A stretch of 64,000 nucleotides of DNA, from positions 124,001-188,000 of the forward strand of contig NZ_UNRC01000003.1 in NCBI RefSeq assembly GCF_900537065.1, given 5' to 3'. The stretch is from Sphingorhabdus sp. Alg239-R122. Its GTDB lineage: Bacteria > Pseudomonadota > Alphaproteobacteria > Sphingomonadales > Sphingomonadaceae. Positions 1 through 7,623 of the stretch are shown here, piece by piece. The position numbers were made by a program, and so were the translations under genes. The notes under the pieces are model-generated. The model saw only the letters and a program-made list of their open reading frames with translations, was not told the origin of the DNA and made no database searches. Positions within the stretch are counted from its first letter, which is position 1. Each line of letters starts with the position of its first letter.

Positions 1-1
1 C

Positions 2-994
2 TTCCCGGTATCTATGGCGGTACAGAAAATCGTGCCCGCTATGCTGTCGGGCTGCACCATTGTGCTCAAACCTTCGCCATTCACGCCGCTTGCGACTTTG
101 CGTGTGGCCGAACTGATTGCAGATATCGTACCGGCAGGCGTGGTGAATATCATCACTGGTGAGGATGACCTGGGGCCGATGATTACCGCGCATCCGGATA
201 TCGACAAGATCACCTTCACAGGCTCGACCGCTACTGGCAAGCATATCATGGAGGGTGCGGCAAAAGACCTGAAACGCATCACGCTCGAACTGGGCGGCAA
301 TGATGCTTCGATCGTGTTGCCTGATGCCAATGTCGAAAAAGTGGCCGAGCAACTGTTCTGGTCCAGTTTTATGAATGCAGGGCAGGTCTGCATCGCGGCC
401 AAGCGCGTCTATATCCATGAGGATATTTATGATGAGCTGTCCGCCGCGATTGCTGAATATGCGAAAACCGTGAAAGTTGGCGATGGGTCACAGCAAGGCA
501 CTGCTGTCGGGCCGATTCAGAATGAAAAGCAATATGAGCGCGTGCTGGAACTGATCCAGGATGCAAAAGACAATGGCTATAAATTCCTGGTCGGCGGTGA
601 AGGCGCGCAGGATGATATTCCCGGCTATTACGTACCGGTCACCATTTTGGACAACCCGCCCGAAGATGCGCGGATCGTGGCCGAAGAACAGTTCGGCCCT
701 GTTATGCCGCTCATGAAATTTTCAACCACTGAAGAAGCTATCGCACGTGCCAATGCCAGTGAATATGGCCTTGCGGGCGCGGTCTGGACAGCTGATCCAG
801 ACAAGGGCGTGGAAGTGGCCGAGCAGCTTGAAACCGGAACGGTGTGGGTGAATGAATATCTCCACCTGTCACCTTTCGCGCCCTTTGGGGGCCATAAACA
901 ATCGGGCTTTGGCGCTGAATATGGCAAGGAAGGTTTAACCGAGTTCACCTATCCGCAGGTGATTACGGTGAAAAGAGACAATGTGCCCGCCTAA
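2..994 (+). CDS. NAD(P)-dependent aldehyde dehydrogenase, C-terminal part (5' end outside window)
   Basis: The reading frame is open from base 2, before the first internal ATG at 14, so the gene starts upstream of the window. About 330 residues of the catalytic and oligomerisation parts are present. LELGG carries the general-base Glu, and GQVC, about 34 residues later, carries the catalytic Cys (codon 389-391). EEQFGPVMPL and the late PFGGHKQSGFG are standard for the family. The enzyme oxidises an aldehyde to its acid; the substrate cannot be read from this part. A terminator follows at once, so it is probably the last gene of its transcript and separate from the thiolase behind it. Confidence 0.93.
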   Translation, partial: FPVSMAVQKIVPAMLSGCTIVLKPSPFTPLATLRVAELIADIVPAGVVNIITGEDDLGPMITAHPDIDKITFTGSTATGKHIMEGAAKDLKRITLELGGNDASIVLPDANVEKVAEQLFWSSFMNAGQVCIAAKRVYIHEDIYDELSAAIAEYAKTVKVGDGSQQGTAVGPIQNEKQYERVLELIQDAKDNGYKFLVGGEGAQDDIPGYYVPVTILDNPPEDARIVAEEQFGPVMPLMKFSTTEEAIARANASEYGLAGAVWTADPDKGVEVAEQLETGTVWVNEYLHLSPFAPFGGHKQSGFGAEYGKEGLTEFTYPQVITVKRDNVPA

Positions 995-1017
995 TCTTGG
1001 CAGCAGAAACCATGAAT

Positions 1018-1054
1018 GGGCGGCTCTCAAGTATGTGAGTGCTGCCCTTTTTAT
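1018..1054 (+). terminator. Rho-independent terminator after the aldehyde dehydrogenase
   Basis: GGGCGGCTCTCA (1018-1029) pairs with TGAGTGCTGCCC (1036-1047), with one G-U pair and one mismatch, around a 6-base loop. TTTTTATTT follows directly. Confidence 0.85.
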
Positions 1055-1075
1055 TTGACCCGCACTTCGCCATAA

Positions 1076-1093
1076 TTTAATCGTTTGATTAAA
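1076..1093. promoter_or_regulatory. 18-bp palindromic operator before the thiolase gene
   Basis: TTTAATCGTTTGATTAAA consists of perfect 7-bp arms (TTTAATC/GATTAAA) around GTTT. It lies 20 bases before the thiolase ATG. A -35-like TTGACC sits at 1055-1060, so the palindrome falls where the -10 would be and a bound repressor would block initiation. A similar site lies before the tetR gene at 3114-3131. The nearby TetR protein is the inferred ligand of both. Confidence 0.65.
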
Positions 1094-1112
1094 TAATAAT
1101 GGAGAACGAGTC

Positions 1113-2285
1113 ATGGGTGTAGCCTATATTGTTGATGCGGTGCGGACAGCAGGGGGCCGGCGGGGTGGCCGCCTTGCCGGCGTGCATCCAGTGGACCTAG
1201 GTGCGGCAACACTGGACGCGATTGCAGATCGCAATGATTTCGACCCGGCAGCTATTGAGGATGTGATTACCGGCTGTGTGATGCAGGGCGGCGAACAGTC
1301 GGGTGATGTTGGCCGTAATGCAGTGTTGGCATCGAAACTACCCGATAGCATTCCTTCGGTTTCCATTGACCGACAGTGCGGTTCTTCGCAGCAATCAATC
1401 CAGTTTGCGGCGCAGGCAGTGATGAGCGGAACGCAGGATATTGTCCTTGCGCATGGCATTGAAAGTATGACGCGCGTGCCGATGGGATCGACGGCAATCC
1501 TGTTCAAAAAAGCTGATATGGGCACCAATAAAAGTCCGCGTCTGGAACAGGCCTATCCCGGCATCCATTTCAGCCAGTTTATGGGCGCCGAAATGATAGC
1601 AAAAAAATATGGACTGTCGCGTGATGATTTAGACGCCTATGCGCTGGAAAGCCATAAACGTGCCATTGCCGCGACTGAAACAGAGTATTTTGAAAATGAA
1701 ATCGTACCCGTTGAGATCGACATTCCTGAAGGTCGTGAAATACATATAGTCGATGAGGGCATCCGCTTTGACGCCAGCATGGAAAGCATCGGTAGTGTCA
1801 AATTGTTGCAGGAAGGCGGTTCTATCACGGCGGCCAATGCCAGCCAGATTTGTGATGGTTCCTCTGCTGTATTAGTGGTGAGCGAGCAGGCATTGAAAGA
1901 CCATGGCCTCACGCCGCGAGCACGCATCCATAATCTTACGGTAACAGCAGGCGATCCGGTCATTATGCTGGAAGAACCGCTGTTTGCAACCGATCGCGCA
2001 TTGGAGCGCGCGGGCATGAAGATCGGTGATATTGATCTCTATGAAGTCAACGAAGCCTTCGCGCCCGTGCCATTGGCGTGGATGCAACATACAGGCGGTG
2101 ACCATGCAAAGCTCAATGTGCATGGCGGTGCCATCGCACTTGGCCATCCACTGGGCGCTTCGGGCACAAAATTGATGGCGACGCTCGTCAATGCGCTGGA
2201 AACACGAGGCGGCAGGTACGGCTTGCAAACCATGTGTGAAGGTGGCGGGCAAGCCAATGTCACTATTATCGAACGTTTGGGATAG
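1113..2285 (+). CDS. Acetyl-CoA acyltransferase (thiolase)
   Basis: The protein has 390 residues, the normal thiolase length. Cys89 in DRQCGSS is the acyl-accepting cysteine. NEAFAPVPLAW and GGAIALGHPLGASG carry the Asn and His of the active site, and the second cysteine is in MCEGGGQAN near the C-terminus. It cleaves 3-ketoacyl-CoA to acetyl-CoA and a shortened acyl-CoA in beta-oxidation or related side-chain degradation. The ATG has GGAGAACG upstream. The SDR gene begins 9 bases after the stop, so the two form an operon, probably controlled by the TetR protein at 3192. A biosynthetic acetyl-CoA acetyltransferase role is less likely given the catabolic neighbours. Confidence 0.93.
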   Translation: MGVAYIVDAVRTAGGRRGGRLAGVHPVDLGAATLDAIADRNDFDPAAIEDVITGCVMQGGEQSGDVGRNAVLASKLPDSIPSVSIDRQCGSSQQSIQFAAQAVMSGTQDIVLAHGIESMTRVPMGSTAILFKKADMGTNKSPRLEQAYPGIHFSQFMGAEMIAKKYGLSRDDLDAYALESHKRAIAATETEYFENEIVPVEIDIPEGREIHIVDEGIRFDASMESIGSVKLLQEGGSITAANASQICDGSSAVLVVSEQALKDHGLTPRARIHNLTVTAGDPVIMLEEPLFATDRALERAGMKIGDIDLYEVNEAFAPVPLAWMQHTGGDHAKLNVHGGAIALGHPLGASGTKLMATLVNALETRGGRYGLQTMCEGGGQANVTIIERLG

Positions 2286-2294
2286 GAAATAATT

Positions 2295-3077
2295 ATGAAA
2301 CTGGACTCATCAATATCGGCAGTGGTTACGGGCGGTGCATCTGGACTGGGCGCTGCAACCGTGGCGGCATTGGCCGAAAAAGGCGTAAAAGTCGCATTGT
2401 TCGATCTGAATGCAGAAAAAGGCGAAGCGCTTGCTACTGAGCTGGGCGGTGTTTTTTGTGAAGTGAATGTGACCGATGATGACAGCGTTGATGCCGGTTT
2501 TGCCAAGGCACGTGAAGCGCACGGGCAGGAACGCATATTGGTCAATTGCGCAGGCATTGGTGGGGCGATGAAAACCGCGAGCCGGTCGAAAGAAGACGGG
2601 TCGATCAAGCATTATCCACTCGATGCATTCAACACGGTCATACAGGTCAACCTGGTCGGTACATTCCGCTGCATCGCTAAATCAGCAGCAGGCATGCTGA
2701 CGCTCGACCCGTTGGAATGCGGTGATCGTGGCGCGATGGTGAACACGGCATCGGTGGCGGCGGAAGATGGTCAGATCGGGCAGGCGGCCTATAGCGCGTC
2801 CAAGGGCGGCGTGGTTGGCATGACGCTTCCCATCGCCCGTGACCTGTCGCGCGAGGGCATTCGCGTGAACACCATATTGCCGGGTATTTTCGACACGCCA
2901 TTGCTCGCGGGTGCGCCGGATCATGTGCGTGATGCGCTGGGCGCGATGGTGCCGCACCCTGCACGGCTCGGTCAGCCGCCTGAATATGCAAAGCTGGCGC
3001 TGTGCATGATTGAAACCGGTTATTTTAATGGCGAAGATGTGCGGCTTGACGGCGGCATCCGTATGGCACCGCGGTAA
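2295..3077 (+). CDS. SDR dehydrogenase, 3-hydroxyacyl-CoA dehydrogenase type 2-like
   Basis: The 260-residue protein is a classical short-chain dehydrogenase. TGGASGLG near residue 12 is the nucleotide-binding loop. NCAGIGGA, the Ser in NTASVAAEDG and YSASKGG form the remaining core and catalytic triad. FDLNAEKG after the second strand favours NAD over NADP. The insert with REAHGQERILVNCAG and the late PHPARLGQPPEYAKLA resemble HSD17B10-type 3-hydroxyacyl-CoA dehydrogenases. It would supply 3-ketoacyl-CoA to the thiolase just upstream, with which it is cotranscribed. Confidence 0.88.
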   Translation: MKLDSSISAVVTGGASGLGAATVAALAEKGVKVALFDLNAEKGEALATELGGVFCEVNVTDDDSVDAGFAKAREAHGQERILVNCAGIGGAMKTASRSKEDGSIKHYPLDAFNTVIQVNLVGTFRCIAKSAAGMLTLDPLECGDRGAMVNTASVAAEDGQIGQAAYSASKGGVVGMTLPIARDLSREGIRVNTILPGIFDTPLLAGAPDHVRDALGAMVPHPARLGQPPEYAKLALCMIETGYFNGEDVRLDGGIRMAPR

Positions 3078-3113
3078 AACATATCGGTGGCACCATGGAC
3101 CGTTACGAACTGA

Positions 3114-3131
3114 TTTAACCGAGCGTTTAAC
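3114..3131. promoter_or_regulatory. 18-bp operator-like palindrome before tetR
   Basis: TTTAACCGAGCGTTTAAC reads as TTAA-N-CG-NN-CG-N-TTAA and aligns base for base with the palindrome at 1076-1093. TTGACT (3137-3142) just downstream and CACTAT (3160-3165), 17 bases apart, could be the tetR promoter. The site would then be upstream-edge autoregulation. Confidence 0.55.
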
Positions 3132-3191
3132 ATGCATTGACTAGCCACCAATTAGCCGCCACTATGCGCATCAATATGAGGGGAGTGGCAG

Positions 3192-3827
3192 TTGGCCGTA
3201 ACGGAAAATAGCAGGAAAAAAGATGCGGCGCAGGAAGGCGCGCGCGAACAGTTGCTGGAAGCCGCGAGCATGATTATGCGCGACGGCGACACGGTGGATA
3301 TTTCGCTGAGTGAACTGTCACTGCGTGCCGGTTTGAATAGTGCATTGGTCAAATATTATTTTGGTAACAAGCAGGGGCTTATGCTGGCGCTGCTTGACCG
3401 GGATATGCATAATATCATCACAGGGCTTGATGCGTTGGTAGCAAAAGACATGCCGCCAGAGGACAAGATCCGCCTGCATATCGGTGCGGTAATCGACACC
3501 TATTATAATTATCCTTATCTCAACCGCCTGTTGATGCGGATGGTGCGCGATGCGGCACCCAAAGAGGCGAAGGAAATTGCCAGCAAATATCTACGCCCCA
3601 TTTCGGAGATTTATGGCACGCTTATCAGTGAAGGTGTGAAAACTGGTGTGTTTCGCGATATTGATCCGCAACTGTTCAATTTCACCGTAACAGGTGCGGC
3701 CGACCGTTTCTTTTCCGCGCGCCTGGTGCTCAGGCACTGCTATGATCAGGAAGGTGTGACAGAGGCGATGCGTGATGCCTATCGCCAGCATACCATTGAT
3801 ATCATCATGGCGGGGATATTGGCCTAA
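3192..3827 (+). CDS. TetR/AcrR family transcriptional regulator
   Basis: The start is TTG at 3192. An in-frame TGA lies at 3177 and no ATG or GTG occurs in frame between. GAGGGGAG ends 6 bases before the TTG. The 211-residue protein has an N-terminal TetR helix-turn-helix (ISLSELSLRAGLNSALVKYYFGNKQGLM in form) and an all-helical ligand domain. It follows a thiolase-SDR operon on the same strand. With paired palindromes before itself and before the thiolase, it probably represses both until an acyl-CoA or substrate binds. The ligand is unknown. Confidence 0.88.
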   Translation: MAVTENSRKKDAAQEGAREQLLEAASMIMRDGDTVDISLSELSLRAGLNSALVKYYFGNKQGLMLALLDRDMHNIITGLDALVAKDMPPEDKIRLHIGAVIDTYYNYPYLNRLLMRMVRDAAPKEAKEIASKYLRPISEIYGTLISEGVKTGVFRDIDPQLFNFTVTGAADRFFSARLVLRHCYDQEGVTEAMRDAYRQHTIDIIMAGILA

Positions 3828-3832
3828 CGGCG

Positions 3833-3944
3833 TTCTTGCGTTGAAGTGCACGGCACTGGTGTTTTCTATCCTTCGTGGCTATTTTTCGTTTCACGAAAAG
3901 CCTGCGGGAGCGTGGGCACGGTGCCGTGCGCTTCAACGCAAGAA
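3833..3944. repeat. 112-bp element with 24-bp inverted repeats (REP/MITE-like) between convergent genes
   Basis: The left arm 3833-3856 and right arm 3921-3944 match at 23 of 24 positions when one is reversed and complemented. The one difference is a possible G-U pair. Inside, GGCT...TTTTCGT (3877-3889) pairs with ACGAAAAGCC (3893-3902). The block fills the gap between tetR and the convergent DUF2147 gene and starts six bases after the tetR stop. It could be a two-way terminator or a small non-autonomous mobile palindrome. No second copy was seen in this window. Confidence 0.7.
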
Positions 3945-3965
3945 AGTAGTCAAGTTTCCAAAAAC

Positions 3966-4394
3966 CTAGCGCGCACGCCGCCATGTCTGTGACTGGCAAA
4001 ACGGGCCTATACATCCCTGTACTTTTAGCGTTCCATTCTTGCGTACTGACAGGAACGATTTGTAAGTTTTGCCTACTTTGGGATCATAAATTTTGCCGCG
4101 ATACTTACCGGCTTTTTCGGCCTTGAATCCGGATAGTACCGCTAGGCCCATGATAGGGCGCTTGCGCAGTTTAGGGTTGGGGTTCTCGGTATCTTTCGGA
4201 TTTGGCGTTGGTGGCGCGACCAGGAAACGGATAATCCGTCCGCAGATGGTGCTGCCGCACGGCTTGATCTCGATAATTGCGTCCTTGTCCTCAGTCACCC
4301 AGCGGCCTTCAATTGGCGCCTTGGCTGCTGCGGGTGTTGATATGGCCATGACCGCAGCAACGGCAAAGCTGGCGGGAAGCAGGTGTTTCAGCAT
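3966..4394 (-). CDS. DUF2147 family secreted protein
   Basis: The chosen start (ATG at 4394) gives 142 residues beginning MLKHLLPASFAVAAVMA, followed by a signal-peptidase-like STPAAAKA. Longer in-frame starts would put non-signal sequence in front. The mature part has GRWVTEDKDAIIEIKPCG, CGRIIRFL, GLAVLSGF and the repeated G-x-IYDP-x-x-GKTYKSFL pattern typical of DUF2147. The family is periplasmic and its function is unknown. It stands alone, convergent with tetR and divergent from the beta-helix gene. Confidence 0.85.
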   Translation of the reverse strand: MLKHLLPASFAVAAVMAISTPAAAKAPIEGRWVTEDKDAIIEIKPCGSTICGRIIRFLVAPPTPNPKDTENPNPKLRKRPIMGLAVLSGFKAEKAGKYRGKIYDPKVGKTYKSFLSVRKNGTLKVQGCIGPFCQSQTWRRAR

Positions 4395-4498
4395 ACGGGC
4401 ATTGTCCTTGTCGGTATTACGGTATAGCTTGCAGTGATAATACGGCGCTGCTGAACCTATGGTTACGCGCGTGCGAAAAATAATCAAGGAGTGGCTCA

Positions 4499-5698
4499 AT
4501 GCAGATTGTTTGGAAAGGCGCCATTATGGCCGGGGCCGCCATGGCTATGGCGCAGCCCGCCTGTGCAAAAGACATAATGGTGGAGGCTGGCGAAAATGCG
4601 CAGGAGCGCTTGCAGGAAGCATTGATACTGGCGCAGCCTGGAGATGTTGTTGTGATAGGCGAGGGCCGGTTTGACCTGACCGACGGCCTGTCGCTGGATA
4701 TAGACAATGTCACGGTACGCGGAAGCGGTCCCGGTAAATCAGTGCTGAGCTTTAAAAATCAACAGGGCGCGGGCGAAGGCCTGCTTGTAACATCGGATAA
4801 TGTGGTACTACGCGATTTTGCGGTAGAGGATACGCGCGGTGATGGCATTAAATCCAAAGGCGCGGATAATATTGTCTATTACAATGTGCGCGTTGAATGG
4901 ACGGGTGGGCCGAAAGAAACCAATGGCGCCTATGGCATTTACCCGGTGGAATCGGAAAATGTGCTAATTGACAAAGCGGTTGCGATCGGCGCGTCCGATG
5001 CGGGTATCTATGTAGGTCAGTCGCGGAATATCATCGTGCGGAACAGCAAGGCGCTGTTCAATGTAGCGGGCATAGAAATTGAAAACAGTTACGACGCCGA
5101 TGTCTTTTCAAATATCGCGATGCATAATACCGGCGGCATTCTGGTGTTTGACCTGCCAAATCTGCCGCAGCAGGGCGGGCGCAATGTGCGGGTTTTTTCT
5201 AACCGTGCGACCAAAAATGATACACCAAATTTTGCACCTGCAGGCAATATTGTCGCGGGTGTACCAATGGGAACGGGCGTGATGGTCATGGCGAACAATA
5301 ATGTCGAGATTTTCGGCAACGTTCTGGGTGGCAATGCAACATCCAATATCATTATCACCGGTTACCGTTTTGAATTTGATGATGAAAACTACCAGCCTGT
5401 GCCGGCCAATGTGCGGATCAGTATGAACCAGCATGGCAAGGCAGGTTACCAACCCGGATATCGCGGACTGGATCAGGCTGCAAAGGCGATGGGCGGTACT
5501 ATTCCGCCAATCCTTTGGGATGGGTCGGGCAGCAAGATTGCGAGCGATGACGCAGTGCAGGTGCTGACGCTGGGCCTGGCCGCACCTGACACGCCATTGG
5601 AGCAGGCAAAACCCGATGTGGTGGAGCTTGAAGGCAACACTGCGCGTGCATTGCCCGCTATCACCATGCCTGAAGCAATGGAGGCAGTGATCAGGTGA
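4499..5698 (+). CDS. Secreted parallel beta-helix protein (TIGR03805-like)
   Basis: The 399-residue protein starts with a signal peptide (MQIVWKGAIMAGAAMAMAQPACA). It continues as right-handed beta-helix turns with repeated N-x-V/I-x-x-N and G-I-x-x-x-x-S-x-x-x patterns, for example DNVTVRGSG, SENVLIDKA, SRNIIVRNS and NNVEIFGN. Families of this type occur beside a diheme cytochrome c of the SO2930 type, and that gene follows here with a 4-base GTGA overlap. The pair probably acts in the periplasm as a redox or polysaccharide-related unit of unknown substrate. I am confident of fold and pairing but not of function. Confidence 0.85.
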   Translation: MQIVWKGAIMAGAAMAMAQPACAKDIMVEAGENAQERLQEALILAQPGDVVVIGEGRFDLTDGLSLDIDNVTVRGSGPGKSVLSFKNQQGAGEGLLVTSDNVVLRDFAVEDTRGDGIKSKGADNIVYYNVRVEWTGGPKETNGAYGIYPVESENVLIDKAVAIGASDAGIYVGQSRNIIVRNSKALFNVAGIEIENSYDADVFSNIAMHNTGGILVFDLPNLPQQGGRNVRVFSNRATKNDTPNFAPAGNIVAGVPMGTGVMVMANNNVEIFGNVLGGNATSNIIITGYRFEFDDENYQPVPANVRISMNQHGKAGYQPGYRGLDQAAKAMGGTIPPILWDGSGSKIASDDAVQVLTLGLAAPDTPLEQAKPDVVELEGNTARALPAITMPEAMEAVIR

Positions 5699-6750
5699 TA
5701 CGGTTTCTTGTCTTTTTGGCTGCCTGTGTAGCGTTGGTGAGCGCGGCGTTGACGGCGCAGCCGGTTCCCAAAGTGAACGATGCGCTTATTACTGGCGATA
5801 AGCTGCCGCGCAAGCTGTCGGATTTTGGCTTTTTCGCCGATAGCGCTGCGAAACAACCGGTTGCCATGGTGCAGCCCTATGAACTGAATGCCCCGCTTTT
5901 CACCGACTATGCACGCAAGTTTCGTTATGCCTATGTCCCGGCGGGCGGGCGCGTGGAAGCAGGCGATAATGGCCGCCTGCTGTTTCCGGTGGGCAGTGCG
6001 CTTATCAAGAGTTTCGGTTATGATGATCCCGGTGGCGATGATGTCAGGCTACTGGAGACCCGGGTCTTGTTGCATCGCGCTGATGGCTGGGTTGCCCTGC
6101 CTTATGTTTGGGATGCCGACGGCAAGGACGCGACGCTCAAGGTTGCGGGCCGGCGCATGCCAGTGCGCTTTACCGATCCTTCCGGCGCAAAACGGGATAT
6201 CAGTTACGCTGTACCCAACAAGAACCAGTGCAAGGGCTGTCACGAACTGGGCGGTAAACTTGTGCCCATTGGTCCCAAACTGCGCAATATGGATGATGGT
6301 GTGCAGATTGGCGTATGGCAGGACCGCGGCTGGCTGGACAAGGGTATGGCGGTATTCGCGATGATGCCGGACTTTTCAGACAAGAAATTTTCATTGAATG
6401 ACCGCGCACGTGCCTATCTGGATATTAACTGCGCCCATTGTCATAACCGTGACGGTCCCGCGAGCAATTCGGGATTGTTTTTGGGCTTTGAAGAAACCGA
6501 TAGTACAGCGCTCGGTATCGGAAAACGCCCGGTCGCGGCCGGACGCGGTAGCGGAGGGCGTGAATTCGCGATAGTACCGGGTGACGCTGATGCATCCATC
6601 TTCACCTATCGCATGGACAACACTGACCCGGGCATTGCCATGCCTGAACTCGGGCGTTCGATTGTACATGACGAAGGTGTTGCGCTGATCCGTGAATGGA
6701 TATCCGTCATGAATGCGGATGGAAGCATAGATATAGAAAGCGATGACTGA
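5695..6750 (+). CDS. SO2930-family diheme c-type cytochrome (TIGR03806-like)
   Basis: The 351-residue protein starts at GTG, overlapping the beta-helix stop. It has an N-terminal signal (FLVFLAACVALVSAALTAQ). Two heme c sites are visible: CKGCH at residues 179-183 and CAHCH at 246-250. N-terminal NDALITGDKLPRKLSDFGFF and the late IAMPELGR-S-V-x-x-EG are features I associate with this family. It is an exported electron carrier or enzyme partner of the beta-helix protein; the reaction is not established. The mtnP-like gene begins on the next base after its stop. Confidence 0.88.
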   Translation: MIRFLVFLAACVALVSAALTAQPVPKVNDALITGDKLPRKLSDFGFFADSAAKQPVAMVQPYELNAPLFTDYARKFRYAYVPAGGRVEAGDNGRLLFPVGSALIKSFGYDDPGGDDVRLLETRVLLHRADGWVALPYVWDADGKDATLKVAGRRMPVRFTDPSGAKRDISYAVPNKNQCKGCHELGGKLVPIGPKLRNMDDGVQIGVWQDRGWLDKGMAVFAMMPDFSDKKFSLNDRARAYLDINCAHCHNRDGPASNSGLFLGFEETDSTALGIGKRPVAAGRGSGGREFAIVPGDADASIFTYRMDNTDPGIAMPELGRSIVHDEGVALIREWISVMNADGSIDIESDD

Positions 6751-7623
6751 ATGAGCGAATGGACAATCGGGGTGATCGGTGGATCTGGCCTTTATGCGAT
6801 TGACGGTCTTGAAAATGTACAGGAAATCCGTGTCGACAGTCCGTTTGGCGAGGCTTCCGATGCGCTCACCATCGGCACGCTGAACGGCCATAAATTCGTG
6901 TTCCTGCCGCGCCATGGCAAGGGCCACCGGATATCACCGACAGACCTGAATGCCCGCGCCAATATTGATGTGCTCAAGCGTGCGGGCTGCACTGACGTGC
7001 TGGCGATATCTGCGATAGGTTCGCTGCGTGAGGAATTGGCACCGGGCAAATTCGTGGTTGTGGACCAGTTTATCGACCGCACCGTGAACCGGGAAAAAAG
7101 CTTTTTCGGCAGCGGTATGGTAGCGCATGTATCGATGGCCGATCCTGTATGTTCGCGCATATCCGACCTGGCAGAGCAGGCGGCACAGGCGGCGGGTGCA
7201 GATGTGCATCGCGGAGGGACCTATCTGGCGATGGAAGGCCCGCAATTTTCATCACGCGCGGAAAGCCATATGTATCGCAGCTGGGGCTGCGATGTCATCG
7301 GTATGACCGCCATGCCCGAGGTCAAGCTCGCACGCGAGGCGGAGCTGCCCTATGCTTTGATCGGGATGGTGACCGATTACGATTGCTGGCGTGAAGGCGA
7401 GGATGCGGTCGAAGTGAACGCGGTAATTGCGCAGATGCAGGCCAATAGCGACCGCGCGCGCCAGATAGTGATAAAGCTGTCCGAAATCCTGCCGGAAGAA
7501 CGCGAAGCGAGCCCGATTGATACTTGCCTGGATTTTGCGATGATTACTGCGCCTGATGCCCGTGCCCCGGCATTGCTAGCAAAGCTAGATGCCGTGGCAG
7601 GGCGGGTATTAAATAACGCCTAA
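6751..7623 (+). CDS. mtnP: S-methyl-5'-thioadenosine phosphorylase
   Basis: The 290-residue protein belongs to the purine nucleoside phosphorylase family. IGVIGGSGLY opens the fold, LPRHGKGHRISP binds phosphate, and AISAIGSLREEL and YLAMEGPQFSSRAES form the nucleoside site. VIGMTAMPEVKLAREAELPYA is the conserved late block. It splits methylthioadenosine into adenine and methylthioribose-1-phosphate. Its ATG abuts the cytochrome stop, so it is cotranscribed with that pair. It also ends 4 bases inside the convergent radical SAM gene of the arsenic cluster, so a role in cleaving a 5'-modified adenosine made there is possible but unproven. Confidence 0.92.
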   Translation: MSEWTIGVIGGSGLYAIDGLENVQEIRVDSPFGEASDALTIGTLNGHKFVFLPRHGKGHRISPTDLNARANIDVLKRAGCTDVLAISAIGSLREELAPGKFVVVDQFIDRTVNREKSFFGSGMVAHVSMADPVCSRISDLAEQAAQAAGADVHRGGTYLAMEGPQFSSRAESHMYRSWGCDVIGMTAMPEVKLAREAELPYALIGMVTDYDCWREGEDAVEVNAVIAQMQANSDRARQIVIKLSEILPEEREASPIDTCLDFAMITAPDARAPALLAKLDAVAGRVLNNA

